DNA from: Candidatus Hydrogenedens sp.
GTDB lineage: Bacteria; Hydrogenedentota; Hydrogenedentia; Hydrogenedentales; Hydrogenedentaceae
DNA: 64,000 bases
Direction of reading: 5' to 3'
NCBI GenBank assembly: GCA_035361075.1
Contig: DAOSBX010000015.1
Coordinates: 1 to 64,000 of the forward strand
A program made the translations under genes and the position numbers. Below are positions 36,101 through 44,638 of the stretch, in pieces; within the stretch, counting starts at the first letter, position 1, and each line of letters starts with the position of its first letter. The notes below the pieces were generated by a model. It had not been told where the DNA came from and did no database searches. It saw nothing but the letters and a program-made list of their open reading frames with translations.

Positions 36101-36623
36101 TATTGTCTTTTACTAATTCCCTTAACCAATCACTATTTCTATATTCATTTGCTAATTGCATTGCTGTAAATCCTTGATTATTTTTCTCGTCGTTGCTCAA
36201 TCCTATTTCTAAAAAGTATTTTCCGACCGATACCGCCCCAAATACTGCTGAAGTATGTAAAACGGTATCACCAAATTTATCTTTTTTCTTAATATCTGCA
36301 CCATGCTGTACCAGCCATCTTGCTGGTCCTTTTAAATCCCACATCGCACATACATGAAGAGGTGTCATTCCCGTTTTATCCTGCACATTCATGTCAATAC
36401 CATATCTATAAAGTAGTTCCATAGTTTTCTTACTTCCGCTACAAACAGCATAATGTAACAGATTTTTGCCTAACGTGTCTTTGCTATAAATAATCTTGGG
36501 TTCATTCAATAACATTTTTTCTAATGTTAAATAATCACCTTTCATTGCAAGGTCAAAACAAGAATCACTGCAACCAGAAAATAATACTAACGCAAATAAA
36601 AACATCTTGTTATACATTGACAT
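36090..36623 (-). CDS. Ankyrin-repeat lipoprotein
   Basis: ATG 36623 is preceded by GAGG 6 bases upstream and gives 177 residues; a GTG at 36635 is less likely. The N-terminus is a short lipoprotein signal, M-F-L-F-A-L-V-L-F-S-G-C, followed by S-D-S-C. About four ankyrin repeats fill the rest, with G-K-N-L-L-H-Y-A-V-C, G-M-T-P-L-H-V-C-A, G-D-T-V-L-H-T-S-A and G-F-T-A-M-Q-L-A. Ankyrin repeats mediate protein binding; a periplasmic or outer-membrane location is implied by the lipobox. It overlaps rnhA, which is functionally unrelated. Partner unknown. Confidence 0.8.
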   Translation of the reverse strand: MSMYNKMFLFALVLFSGCSDSCFDLAMKGDYLTLEKMLLNEPKIIYSKDTLGKNLLHYAVCSGSKKTMELLYRYGIDMNVQDKTGMTPLHVCAMWDLKGPARWLVQHGADIKKKDKFGDTVLHTSAVFGAVSVGKYFLEIGLSNDEKNNQGFTAMQLANEYRNSDWLRELVKDNNEQ

Positions 36624-36717
36624 AATAAACCTCACACTACTATAAAACTAGGCTATTTTTTTTATTTAATTATAGTATAATAATTACTATATAAAAGTGT
36701 AAATTGAGGGATAATAT

Positions 36718-37542
36718 ATGTCAAAAAGAGCCCCTGCGGTCAGTGGTCAGTTTTATCCTAAAGACCCAAAATTACTTTTAGCACAAGCAAGTCTTTACAT
36801 AGAACAAGCAAAGACAAAGCCTTCAACAGATAAAGTGTTAGCTATTATTGCACCTCATGCAGGGTATATGTACTCAGGACCCACTGCGGGTTTTGCTTTT
36901 GCAAGAATACGCGAGCAAAAAATTAATCGCGTTCTTATTATTGGCAGGTCTCATCGCTACTTATTTGATGGGCTTGCTATTTGTGATTATGAGTGTTTTA
37001 CCACACCATTAGGAGAATTTCCTGTTGACATTTCCTTTTATGAAGAGATGAAAGAAAAATTGCCATGTATAATTAATTACTCGCATTTATATGAGCACTG
37101 CCTTGAAGTCATGCTCCCTTTCCTCTTCGTCAGTAATGGTATTGTACCAATTGTTCCTATTTTATTAGGGAACGAATGCTCTAAGGAATATTATGAATAT
37201 GGTGAGATACTTGCCTCTCTAACCGATAAAAAAGATTTGCTTATTGCTTCAACAGATTTATCCCATTATTTACCAGAACCTCAAGCAAATGAAATAGATA
37301 ATAATACAATTCAATCTATTGCAAGTAAAGACCCTAATAAAGTTATAAATGGCATCAAAGATGGATTATGCTCCATGTGTGGTTCTTCAGCAGTTGTTTT
37401 AGCTATGGGATTTGCTTCTACTTTTGGAAATTATTCTGTTAACGTTCTCGATTATTCTACGAGCGGAAAAACATCAGGAGATTACAGTTCTGTCGTAGGT
37501 TATACCGCTATCAGTTTTGAGTTATCTCAACAAAACAATTAA
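36718..37542 (+). CDS. Memo-family protein (AmmeMemoRadiSam system protein B)
   Basis: The 274-residue protein is a full Memo-family member: P-A-V-S-G-Q-F-Y-P (7-15), I-A-P-H-A-G-Y-M-Y-S-G-P (about 43-54), L-I-I-G-R-S-H-R, S-T-D-L-S-H-Y-L and a C-terminal L-D-Y-S-T-S-G...S-V-V-G-Y-T-A-I. The fold resembles extradiol dioxygenases with a metal-binding His/Asp set. In many bacteria it is linked to AMMECR1 and a radical SAM protein; neither is present in this window, so its partners are elsewhere or lost. Function in bacteria is unsettled. It is followed after 52 bases by the Nif3-family gene. Confidence 0.9.
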   Translation: MSKRAPAVSGQFYPKDPKLLLAQASLYIEQAKTKPSTDKVLAIIAPHAGYMYSGPTAGFAFARIREQKINRVLIIGRSHRYLFDGLAICDYECFTTPLGEFPVDISFYEEMKEKLPCIINYSHLYEHCLEVMLPFLFVSNGIVPIVPILLGNECSKEYYEYGEILASLTDKKDLLIASTDLSHYLPEPQANEIDNNTIQSIASKDPNKVINGIKDGLCSMCGSSAVVLAMGFASTFGNYSVNVLDYSTSGKTSGDYSSVVGYTAISFELSQQNN

Positions 37543-37594
37543 AATAATTTGATACATTTTATTTATAGGAGTGATAAGTGAGAGGAATCTGAAT

Positions 37595-38698
37595 ATGTCA
37601 GGTATTTATATTTATGATATTTGCAAACTCATGGAAGAATGGGCTCCATTAAAACTTGCGTACCCTAATGATAACGTAGGTTTAGTTTTAGGTTCTTCCA
37701 ACTGGAAACTTAATAAAGTTCTCATATGCCTAACTATTACTGATACTATTGTTGAAGAAGCAATTCGACAAAAAGTAAATCTGATAATTTCACACCATCC
37801 AATTATCCATACTCCTCTTTATAAAATTATCTGGGAACACCCTTATCAAAAAAGAATTGTCCAACTTATCCAAAATAACATTGCTTGTTATGTCTGCCAT
37901 ACAAATCTCGACGTTGCTAATAAAGGTTTAAACTATGTATTAGCCCAGAAATTAAATCTTATCAATACCAGAGGATTACTTCCCGTAGAACATGCGTCTA
38001 TTTTTAAGTTAGTCACCTTTGTTCCAAAAACTCATCTTGAAATAGTAAGAGAAGCGGTATGTTCTCATGGAGCAGGAGTAATCGGCGAATATGCTTATTG
38101 TTCATTTAGTACTTCTGGCACAGGAACGTTTTTGCCGTCTGATAAAGCAAATCCATTTATCGGTAAAGTAGGTTCAATAAATGAAGAGGCAGAGGAACGA
38201 TTTGAAGTTATTGTACCGACAGAACATCTAAATAATGTCATTGAAGCATTATTGGATGCTCACCCCTATGAAGAAGTTGCCTATGATATTTATCCTGTTC
38301 ATAATCAAAATCCTAAAATATCATTAGGTATTGTCGGTGATTTAGAAACACCTACTACATTAGAAATATTTTCTACATTTGTCAAAAATCAATTAGGATT
38401 AAACTCTGTACGCATTGTCGGGAATCCAAATAAAGAGATAAAAAAAGTAGCGGTGATTGGAGGCAGTGGAGGAAGTGAAATTCAAAAACTACGAGAGAAC
38501 ATTGATGTCCTTGTTACGGGAGATGTTAAATACCATCAAGCATTAGAAGCCCTCGATAAAGAAATTGCTATAATTGATGCTGGCCATTTTGGCACAGAAT
38601 ATCCTATTGTACAAGCAATAAAGGAATATTTAAATAAACGATTACCTTTACTTGAAACGATTATCACTAATGAAACAGACCCATTCCTCATTAAATAA
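37595..38698 (+). CDS. Nif3-like dinuclear metal-centre protein (YqfO type)
   Basis: ATG 37595 follows GAGGAAT and gives 367 residues; the frame extends back to a GTG at 37571 without family similarity. The protein has the two Nif3 lobes with metal ligands in I-I-S-H-H-P-I-I (about 60-67), C-H-T-N-L-D-V (about 96-102), T-G-D-V-K-Y-H and D-A-G-H-F-G-T-E. Between them is an inserted PII/CutA-like domain (about 130-230, with H-P-Y-E-E-V-A-Y-D), the longer YqfO form. The family has been proposed to act as a GTP cyclohydrolase I-like or other hydrolase, but its role is not settled. The gene stands between the Memo gene and glgA. Confidence 0.9.
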   Translation: MSGIYIYDICKLMEEWAPLKLAYPNDNVGLVLGSSNWKLNKVLICLTITDTIVEEAIRQKVNLIISHHPIIHTPLYKIIWEHPYQKRIVQLIQNNIACYVCHTNLDVANKGLNYVLAQKLNLINTRGLLPVEHASIFKLVTFVPKTHLEIVREAVCSHGAGVIGEYAYCSFSTSGTGTFLPSDKANPFIGKVGSINEEAEERFEVIVPTEHLNNVIEALLDAHPYEEVAYDIYPVHNQNPKISLGIVGDLETPTTLEIFSTFVKNQLGLNSVRIVGNPNKEIKKVAVIGGSGGSEIQKLRENIDVLVTGDVKYHQALEALDKEIAIIDAGHFGTEYPIVQAIKEYLNKRLPLLETIITNETDPFLIK

Positions 38699-38715
38699 AT
38701 ATTAAAGGATTTGTA

Positions 38716-40164
38716 ATGCGTGTTTTATACGTTACAGCTGAACTAAGTCCCTTAGTTTCTACTGGTGGACTTGCTGAAGTTGCTTATGCACTTCCAAAAA
38801 CATTAAATAACATAGGTATAGATATTAGAGTAGCACTACCTAAATACAAATCTATTAATATCAAAGAAACAATTACCCAAAATAAACCATGTTTGTTTGA
38901 TGTATCAAAAAATTCCTATCAAGCCAAACTTTTAGAAACAAACATTCCAGGAACAACTATCCCCTTATATCTAATTGAGCACGAAGAACTATTCGGAAGA
39001 GATTATGTTTACGGCTATGGTGACTGGGAATATGAAGATAACCCACGGAGATTCTCTCTCTTTTGCAATGCTGTATTAGATGCCATGGAACAAATACAAT
39101 GGAAACCAGATATTATTCACTGTAATGACTGGGCTACCTCAGCTATATTACCTTTCCTCCTTATTCAACTTGAACATAATCCTTTCTGGCAAAACACAAA
39201 CACACTTTTAACCATCCATAACCTTGCATTCCAGGGAAGATACCCAGGCTCAAGATACACTTCTACAGGACTACCTGGCGAATTTTTTAACTCCAATTGT
39301 TTTGAACATTATGGAGACATGAACCTATTAAAAGGTGGGATACTTCTTGCAGATAAAATAAATACTGTAAGCCCAACTTATGCAATAGAGATACAAACTT
39401 TAGAATATGGTTTCGGATTGGATAATATACTTCGGTTCCGGTCAGACGACTTGTCAGGTATCCTTAATGGTGTTGATTATTCCATATGGAGCCCTAAAAA
39501 TGATAAATATATTGAGACTAACTATTCTAAAGATACTCTTGCAAATAAAGAAATATGTAAATCCTCTTTATTGAAAAAAGTCAACCTTCCAGAACAAAAT
39601 GTCCCTCTTATTGGAATTATAAGCCGTCTTTACTGGCAAAAAGGGATTGATATACTTATTCAATCTCTACCTGAATTACTTCAACTCGACCTACAAATGA
39701 TTATTCTCGGTTCAGGAGACCCAAAATATGAAACACAGCTAAAAGAAATTTCATCATTATTCCCTAAAAAAATAAGAACTGTCCTCGGTTACAACACCGA
39801 ATTATCTCATCAAATTATTGCAGGTAGTGACTTTACCCTCATGCCATCAAGATATGAACCCTGCGGACTTACTCAACTATATGCATTTGCATATGGTACT
39901 ATTCCCATTGTTCGTAAAGTCGGTGGATTAGCAGATTCTGTTACAAATATAACATCAGATAACATTCGAAATAAATGTGCAACAGGTATTACTTTCAGAG
40001 CACTTACTCCGAAAAGTATTATTAGAAGTGTAAAAAATGCAATTGACCTATTCCAAAATAAAGATATACTAAGTAGTATAAGAATTAACGGAATGAAACA
40101 AGATTTCTCTTGGGATAAACAAGCAAAGTTATATCAAAAGCTGTATGATAACCTCTTCCAATAA
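38716..40164 (+). CDS. glgA: Glycogen/starch synthase GlgA (GT5)
   Basis: The 482-residue GT-B enzyme extends alpha-1,4-glucan from ADP- or UDP-glucose. The N-terminal domain starts R-V-L-Y-V-T-A-E-L-S-P-L-V-S-T-G-G-L-A-E-V. The C-terminal domain holds I-S-R-L-Y-W-Q-K-G-I-D and M-P-S-R-Y-E-P-C-G-L-T-Q, followed by V-G-G-L-A-D-S-V. Ser15 occupies the position of Lys15 of E. coli GlgA (K-T-G-G-L), a residue known to contact the nucleotide-sugar phosphate, so donor choice or rate may differ. Other motifs are intact. No glgB, glgC or glgP is nearby. Its last 20 bases overlap the start of tsaE. Confidence 0.9.
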   Translation: MRVLYVTAELSPLVSTGGLAEVAYALPKTLNNIGIDIRVALPKYKSINIKETITQNKPCLFDVSKNSYQAKLLETNIPGTTIPLYLIEHEELFGRDYVYGYGDWEYEDNPRRFSLFCNAVLDAMEQIQWKPDIIHCNDWATSAILPFLLIQLEHNPFWQNTNTLLTIHNLAFQGRYPGSRYTSTGLPGEFFNSNCFEHYGDMNLLKGGILLADKINTVSPTYAIEIQTLEYGFGLDNILRFRSDDLSGILNGVDYSIWSPKNDKYIETNYSKDTLANKEICKSSLLKKVNLPEQNVPLIGIISRLYWQKGIDILIQSLPELLQLDLQMIILGSGDPKYETQLKEISSLFPKKIRTVLGYNTELSHQIIAGSDFTLMPSRYEPCGLTQLYAFAYGTIPIVRKVGGLADSVTNITSDNIRNKCATGITFRALTPKSIIRSVKNAIDLFQNKDILSSIRINGMKQDFSWDKQAKLYQKLYDNLFQ

Positions 40165-40642
40165 TGCATATATCACAATAATTACTTCTTCCCCCGAACA
40201 GACTGAAGAATTAGGACATCATTTTGCCAAATGCTTAAATTCAAACTCAAAAGTTGCACTTATTGGAGATTTAGCTACTGGAAAAACGTGCTTTGTGAAA
40301 GGGGTTGTAAAAGCACTATGTGGCGATTGTTGGGTTCATAGTCCTACATTCACAATTATGAATCAGTATGGGAACCCACCGAAGGTCCTACATCTTGATT
40401 GTTATCGGATAAAAGATGCAAAAGAAATTATTGATATTGGTTCTGAAGAATGGTTAAGTGATAATTTAGTTTGTCTCATAGAATGGGCAGACAGGATAAT
40501 AAATATTATTCCCCCTGAAACCATCTTTATGTATTTTTATCATATAGAAAATGATAAACGGAAAATAGATATATATCATTCACATCATGATTTTATAAAT
40601 AACTTACTCCAACATCTACCGTCTTACTTTTTAGAAAAGTAA
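40145..40642 (+). CDS. tsaE: tRNA threonylcarbamoyladenosine biosynthesis ATPase TsaE
   Basis: A 165-residue P-loop ATPase that works with TsaB and TsaD in making t6A37 on ANN-decoding tRNAs. Walker A is G-D-L-A-T-G-K-T (41-48), followed by H-S-P-T-F-T-I-M-N-Q-Y, H-L-D-C-Y-R-I and L-I-E-W-A-D-R, the family's standard motifs. Length is normal, with a slightly long C-terminus. ATG 40145 overlaps the glgA end by 20 bases. The downstream DUF502 gene is convergent with a 12-base gap and no evident terminator. Confidence 0.92.
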   Translation: MITSSNNAYITIITSSPEQTEELGHHFAKCLNSNSKVALIGDLATGKTCFVKGVVKALCGDCWVHSPTFTIMNQYGNPPKVLHLDCYRIKDAKEIIDIGSEEWLSDNLVCLIEWADRIINIIPPETIFMYFYHIENDKRKIDIYHSHHDFINNLLQHLPSYFLEK

Positions 40643-40654
40643 CAAACTATTATT

Positions 40655-41332
40655 TTAATGTTTTTGTTCTTTCTGGAGAGGTTGTACCGAAAGTTTAACA
40701 GGAATAGATGCACCTGAAGAAACAATGATTTCAATAGCTTGTTCCATAGTAATAGGACACTTATAAATTTTTTCCAAAGGATAAAACTGTAAAATACCAA
40801 CACTAATATTTGGTGTAGTAGGAATAAACACCCTATAATATTCTCTTCCTTCAGGCAATTTGATTTTCCCCAACAAAAGTCCCATTGTATAAATATTATC
40901 ATGAGGGAAAGGTATAATAACGATAGAACGTGTATAATTTGATGAAAACTGTTCTATAAAACTTACTGTCATTTGTTTCGCCGATTTATAGATAGTTTTT
41001 ACAAACGGTATTCTCTTAATAATCATCTCAAATAGATTTAAAAACTGGCGAACCAAGAAGAAGCTTGAAAACAAACCAACTAAATAAACAAATATGAAAA
41101 TTAATATAATTGAAATAGGTGCAATTAAATAATGCGGATACTCTGGAAACCATTGATTTACATAAGGTGTAACCCTGCCTACAGTAAAATAATATATAAA
41201 TCTTAAAATTAAGAATGTTAAACCTAATGGAACTATTGCTAATATTCCAGCTAAAAAATACCGCCTTATCCTCCCAATAATTTTAGGGAGCCTTTTCTTC
41301 TTTATTTGTATGTCACTCTGCATCATACTCAT
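40655..41332 (-). CDS. DUF502 family membrane protein, copy 2
   Basis: A 225-residue protein with two transmembrane helices (about 25-47 and 70-95) and a soluble C-terminal domain. It has family motifs F-L-A-G-I-L-A-I-V-P-L-G-L-T, I-P-F-V-K-T-I-Y-K-S-A-K-Q, V-F-I-P-T-T-P-N and a C-terminal E-Q-A-I-E-I-I-V-S-S-G-A. Function of DUF502 is unknown; plant relatives are the COV/LCV membrane proteins. It starts within the end of its paralogue (20-base overlap), indicating translational coupling and tandem duplication. Confidence 0.85.
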   Translation of the reverse strand: MSMMQSDIQIKKKRLPKIIGRIRRYFLAGILAIVPLGLTFLILRFIYYFTVGRVTPYVNQWFPEYPHYLIAPISIILIFIFVYLVGLFSSFFLVRQFLNLFEMIIKRIPFVKTIYKSAKQMTVSFIEQFSSNYTRSIVIIPFPHDNIYTMGLLLGKIKLPEGREYYRVFIPTTPNISVGILQFYPLEKIYKCPITMEQAIEIIVSSGASIPVKLSVQPLQKEQKH

Positions 41333-42026
41333 CTATTTTCTGAATCTCTTGGGTTGTATCCGATTTCGCTTTTAATATCTCTGGAGTTACAACTCCTCCC
41401 GACAGGATCATCGTCACAATTTCATCCATTGGGATTTCTACTTCACCACTTACACTATCTTGAGGAACTAACTCAAAATATCCACTCGTTGGGTTTGGTG
41501 TTGTCGGAACAAATACGGTCGTAAAAGAACCTAAACCTTCAATCTCAATATTGTTTGTAACCAATGCTATGTTTTTCACACCTGGAAAGGGAAAATCAAT
41601 AAATATTGCAGGTCCTGACTTATCTTTTTCTTCTTTTGTTTTCGTGAATACTGCTACAATTTGTTTTGTAGCATTATATATCGTTTTTATAAATGGTATC
41701 CGCTCCAAAATGCTTTCAAACAAATAAAAGAGTTTCCGCCCAACATACATATTAGTCAATAGACCTAAAAAGAAAATCCCCAATATTATAAGTATTAACG
41801 AAATACCTGGAACGAAATATTCAGGGACATTGTAAAAAACTTTTTTTGTAAGCGGGCCTAATTTGTTAGATAACAAAAAATAAAGAAACTGCACTACATA
41901 AAAGGTAACGCCCAAAGGAATTATAACTATTAAGCCCGTAAAAATACGATTGATTATAGAAATTTTAAAACTATTGATAATCTTTCTTAGCAATATAACA
42001 GATTTTGATTTTTGGGGCAGGGTCAT
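41313..42026 (-). CDS. DUF502 family membrane protein, copy 1
   Basis: The 237-residue paralogue of the next gene has the same layout: helix 1 with F-T-G-L-I-V-I-I-P-L-G-V-T, helix 2 with L-I-L-I-I-L-G-I-F-F-L-G-L-L, then I-P-F-I-K-T-I-Y-N-A-T-K-Q, V-F-V-P-T-T-P-N-P-T-S-G-Y and M-D-E-I-V-T-M-I-L-S-G-G. The two copies differ substantially, so the duplication is not recent, and they may form a hetero-oligomer. It follows the Trm112-like gene by 13 bases on the same strand and belongs to the tatA operon. Function unknown. Confidence 0.87.
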   Translation of the reverse strand: MTLPQKSKSVILLRKIINSFKISIINRIFTGLIVIIPLGVTFYVVQFLYFLLSNKLGPLTKKVFYNVPEYFVPGISLILIILGIFFLGLLTNMYVGRKLFYLFESILERIPFIKTIYNATKQIVAVFTKTKEEKDKSGPAIFIDFPFPGVKNIALVTNNIEIEGLGSFTTVFVPTTPNPTSGYFELVPQDSVSGEVEIPMDEIVTMILSGGVVTPEILKAKSDTTQEIQKIDEYDAE

Positions 42027-42039
42027 AAAAATTAGTCTA

Positions 42040-42303
42040 TTAGGATATACGATTCTTTTCTAACTCAATTCCATCACCAATTCTTAAGAAAGGTAAATCT
42101 TTAATTATTGGATATACAATTTTTTTGTCTTCTCTAATTAAACCACCATCTAAGCTTTCATTTACTGGATTTCCATCCCTATTCACTACTTTTCCCTGAT
42201 GAATTGCTTTATTAATCTTCTTCAACAAATCATCATCAACTAAACTTAATGGTTGCTTTGTCTCAGGACAAACCAAAATTTTCAGTAATTCTTCAGAAAT
42301 CAT
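42040..42303 (-). CDS. Trm112-like (UPF0434) protein
   Basis: ATG 42303 follows GGGAGAAG and gives 87 residues; an in-frame ATG at 42324 is less well placed. The sequence L-L-K-I-L-V-C-P-E-T-K-Q-P-L (about 5-18) and D-K-K-I-V-Y-P-I-I-K-D-L-P-F-L matches the Trm112/YcaR family of small proteins that support methyltransferases or have unknown roles. Only one cysteine remains, so the zinc site seen in some members is absent. Between them is an insertion rich in Asn/Asp. It lies 24 bases after tatA. Confidence 0.8.
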   Translation of the reverse strand: MISEELLKILVCPETKQPLSLVDDDLLKKINKAIHQGKVVNRDGNPVNESLDGGLIREDKKIVYPIIKDLPFLRIGDGIELEKNRIS

Positions 42304-42327
42304 AGTTCTTCTCCCAAAACTCACAAT

Positions 42328-42519
42328 TTATGATTTTTCCTCTTTCTTGTTCTCTTCTATACTTTCCTTTTTTGTTTCCTCTCCTCCTTTTACTGCATCT
42401 TTAAACTCTGCAATGGCTGTCCCTAAAGAACGTCCTAATCCAGCTATCTTATTTCCACCGAACAAGACAAGAACTATAATAAGGATTATAAATAACTCAC
42501 CCATTCCTGGTGTCCACAT
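42328..42519 (-). CDS. tatA: Sec-independent translocase component TatA/TatE
   Basis: The 63-residue protein has one N-terminal helix starting M-G-E-L-F-I-I-L-I-I-V-L-V-L-F-G (6-21), then G-G-N-K-I-A-G-L-G-R-S-L-G, an amphipathic helix with E-F-K-D-A-V-K-G, and a charged Lys/Glu tail. This is the complete TatA/E pattern; it forms the pore of twin-arginine export. tatC is not in the window. First gene of the minus-strand operon tatA - Trm112-like - DUF502 - DUF502. Confidence 0.92.
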   Translation of the reverse strand: MWTPGMGELFIILIIVLVLFGGNKIAGLGRSLGTAIAEFKDAVKGGEETKKESIEENKKEEKS

Positions 42520-42626
42520 ATATGTTTCCTTTCTAATAAAAATTTATATTTTCTTATATGACCATTTACATCTATATATTATTATACTCTTAACTCCCTT
42601 TTAGTTTCTAATTATAACGGTGTGTT

Positions 42627-42650
42627 TTTGAGATAAATTTACATCTCAAA
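42627..42650. repeat. Inverted repeat between tatA and glnS
   Basis: TTTGAGAT (42627-42634) and ATCTCAAA (42643-42650) are perfect 8-base arms around an 8-base spacer. It lies just upstream of the proposed glnS -35 hexamer. It could be an operator, but no T-run supports a terminator and chance is not excluded. Confidence 0.3.
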
Positions 42651-42662
42651 TAAATTATGTAG

Positions 42663-42692
42663 TTGAGAAATATTGTTGTAAAAAGAGATAAT
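42663..42692 (+). promoter_or_regulatory. Candidate sigma70-type promoter for glnS
   Basis: TTGAGA (42663-42668), an 18-base spacer and GATAAT (42687-42692) lie 73 bases before the glnS ATG. Both hexamers are one or two bases from consensus. Confidence 0.4.
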
Positions 42693-42765
42693 ATATACCA
42701 AGTTCTGTTCTAATATCACACTTTCCGTCACAGAAAATCAAAAAATAACTAATGGAGTATTTTTT

Positions 42766-44478
42766 ATGTCCGATAATTCATATACAAATAATGAAGAAAA
42801 TAAAGAAAGTGGTGGTAAAGATTTTATCCACCAAATTATTGATGAAGACTTAAAAACAGGAAGATATAAAGGTGTTGTTACACGTTTTCCACCTGAACCC
42901 AATGGGTATCTTCATATTGGTCATGCTAAATCAATATGCCTAAATTTTGGACTTGCAGAAGAATACAAAGGCAGATGTCATTTGCGATATGACGATACCA
43001 ACCCACTAAAAGAAGAACAAGAATACATTGATGCTATTCGTGAAGATGTAAAATGGTTAGGTTTTGACTGGGGGAAACACGAATATTACGCATCAGATTA
43101 TTTTGAACAGCTTTATGAATGGGCAATCGATTTAATTAAAAAAGGAAAAGCTTATGTTTGCGATTTATCTCCTGAAGAAGTAAGGGCTTACCGAGGGACA
43201 TTAACCGAACCAGGAAAAGAAAGCCCATATCGCAATAGGTCTATTGAGGAAAATTTAGACCTTTTCCAGAGAATGAGAGCAGGAGAATTTCCAGATGGTT
43301 CAAGGACACTCCGTGCGAAAATTGACATGGCTTCGCCCAATTTAAATATGCGTGACCCCGTAATGTATCGTATTATACGGGCAACACATCCACGAACAGG
43401 AGACAAATGGTGTATTTATCCTATGTATGATTTTGCACATGGACAATCAGATTCCATCGAAGGAATTACGCATTCCATTTGCACTCTGGAGTTTGAAGAC
43501 CATCGACCTCTTTATGACTGGTTTATAAAAGAATTAGGCATATATGCTCCACGTCAAATTGAATTTGCCAGACTAAACCTTACATATACCGTTATGAGTA
43601 AAAGAAGACTCCTTGAACTTGTGCGTGAAGGATATGTGCGGGGTTGGGATGACCCGAGAATGCCCACAATATCAGGTTTAAGAAGAAGAGGATATACACC
43701 AGAATCCATTCGCCAGTTTTGCAAATTGATTGGTGTTGCTAAAGCAGATAATACTGTAGATATAGCATTACTTGAATATTGTATCCGCGAGGACTTAAAC
43801 AAAAAAGCAAATAGATATATGGCTGTATTAAAACCTCTAAAGGTAGTTATTGACAATTATCCTGATGATCTTGTCGAAGAAATGGATGCAATAAATAATC
43901 CAGAAGACCCCACAGCGGGGACAAGAAAAGTTCCATTTTCAAAAGTGATATACATTGAACAAGATGATTTTATGGAAAATCCACACCCTAAATTTTATAG
44001 ATTGGCGCCTGGCAAAGAAGTACGATTAAGATATGCTTATTTTATAAAATGCACAGATGTAATAAAAGATAAAAATGGAAATATTATTGAATTACATTGT
44101 ACTTATGACCCAAATACAAAGGGAGGCAATGCACCAGACGGTAGAAAAGTAAAAGCAACTTTACATTGGGTATCTGCACATCATGCCTTTAACGCAGAAA
44201 TTCGATTATATGACCATCTTTTCTTAAAACCCGACCCTAACGATGTCCCAGAAGGTTTAGATTGGAGAAGCAATATAAACCCTAATTCATTAACTGTAAT
44301 GACAAATTGTAAGTTAGAACCTGAACTAAAAAAACTAAAAATTGGTGATAAAATACAATTTGAACGACAGGGATATTTCTCTGTCGACCCAGACACAACA
44401 CCAGAAATGATGGTATTTAACAGAATAGTTACCCTTAAAGATGAATGGGCTAAAATTAAATCTAAATTAGAAAAATAA
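42766..44478 (+). CDS. glnS: Glutaminyl-tRNA synthetase
   Basis: The 570-residue class Ic synthetase charges tRNA-Gln directly. The HIGH-type motif is in [16 protein letters not shown] (about 40-55). The V-M-S-K-R-R loop (about 271) is the GlnRS version of KMSKS. Two C-terminal beta-barrel anticodon-binding domains follow (about 345-565). P-P-E-P-N-G distinguishes it from GluRS (P-S-P-T-G). Its presence suggests the organism does not rely only on the GatCAB route for Gln-tRNA, though gat genes could be elsewhere. ATG 42766 has TGGAGT upstream. It ends with a strong terminator. Confidence 0.95.
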   Translation: MSDNSYTNNEENKESGGKDFIHQIIDEDLKTGRYKGVVTRFPPEPNGYLHIGHAKSICLNFGLAEEYKGRCHLRYDDTNPLKEEQEYIDAIREDVKWLGFDWGKHEYYASDYFEQLYEWAIDLIKKGKAYVCDLSPEEVRAYRGTLTEPGKESPYRNRSIEENLDLFQRMRAGEFPDGSRTLRAKIDMASPNLNMRDPVMYRIIRATHPRTGDKWCIYPMYDFAHGQSDSIEGITHSICTLEFEDHRPLYDWFIKELGIYAPRQIEFARLNLTYTVMSKRRLLELVREGYVRGWDDPRMPTISGLRRRGYTPESIRQFCKLIGVAKADNTVDIALLEYCIREDLNKKANRYMAVLKPLKVVIDNYPDDLVEEMDAINNPEDPTAGTRKVPFSKVIYIEQDDFMENPHPKFYRLAPGKEVRLRYAYFIKCTDVIKDKNGNIIELHCTYDPNTKGGNAPDGRKVKATLHWVSAHHAFNAEIRLYDHLFLKPDPNDVPEGLDWRSNINPNSLTVMTNCKLEPELKKLKIGDKIQFERQGYFSVDPDTTPEMMVFNRIVTLKDEWAKIKSKLEK

Positions 44479-44506
44479 TACCTATTTTATACTTTTTATG
44501 GTAAAA

Positions 44507-44553
44507 TTAAGGATAGATAGTATATTTAAATATTATCTATCCTTAAAATTTTT
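44507..44553 (+). terminator. Intrinsic terminator after glnS
   Basis: TTAAGGATAGATA (44507-44519) and TATCTATCCTTAA (44534-44546) pair perfectly over 13 bases and are followed by AATTTTT. The loop is 14 bases and AT-rich. It separates glnS from the large surface-protein gene. Confidence 0.75.
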
Positions 44554-44638
44554 AGTGAAAATAATTTTATTTTGTGGCATAATTATAATAGTATACAAAA
44601 ACTGTTTGAAATAAGATATAATTAGGGTATAAAAATTG

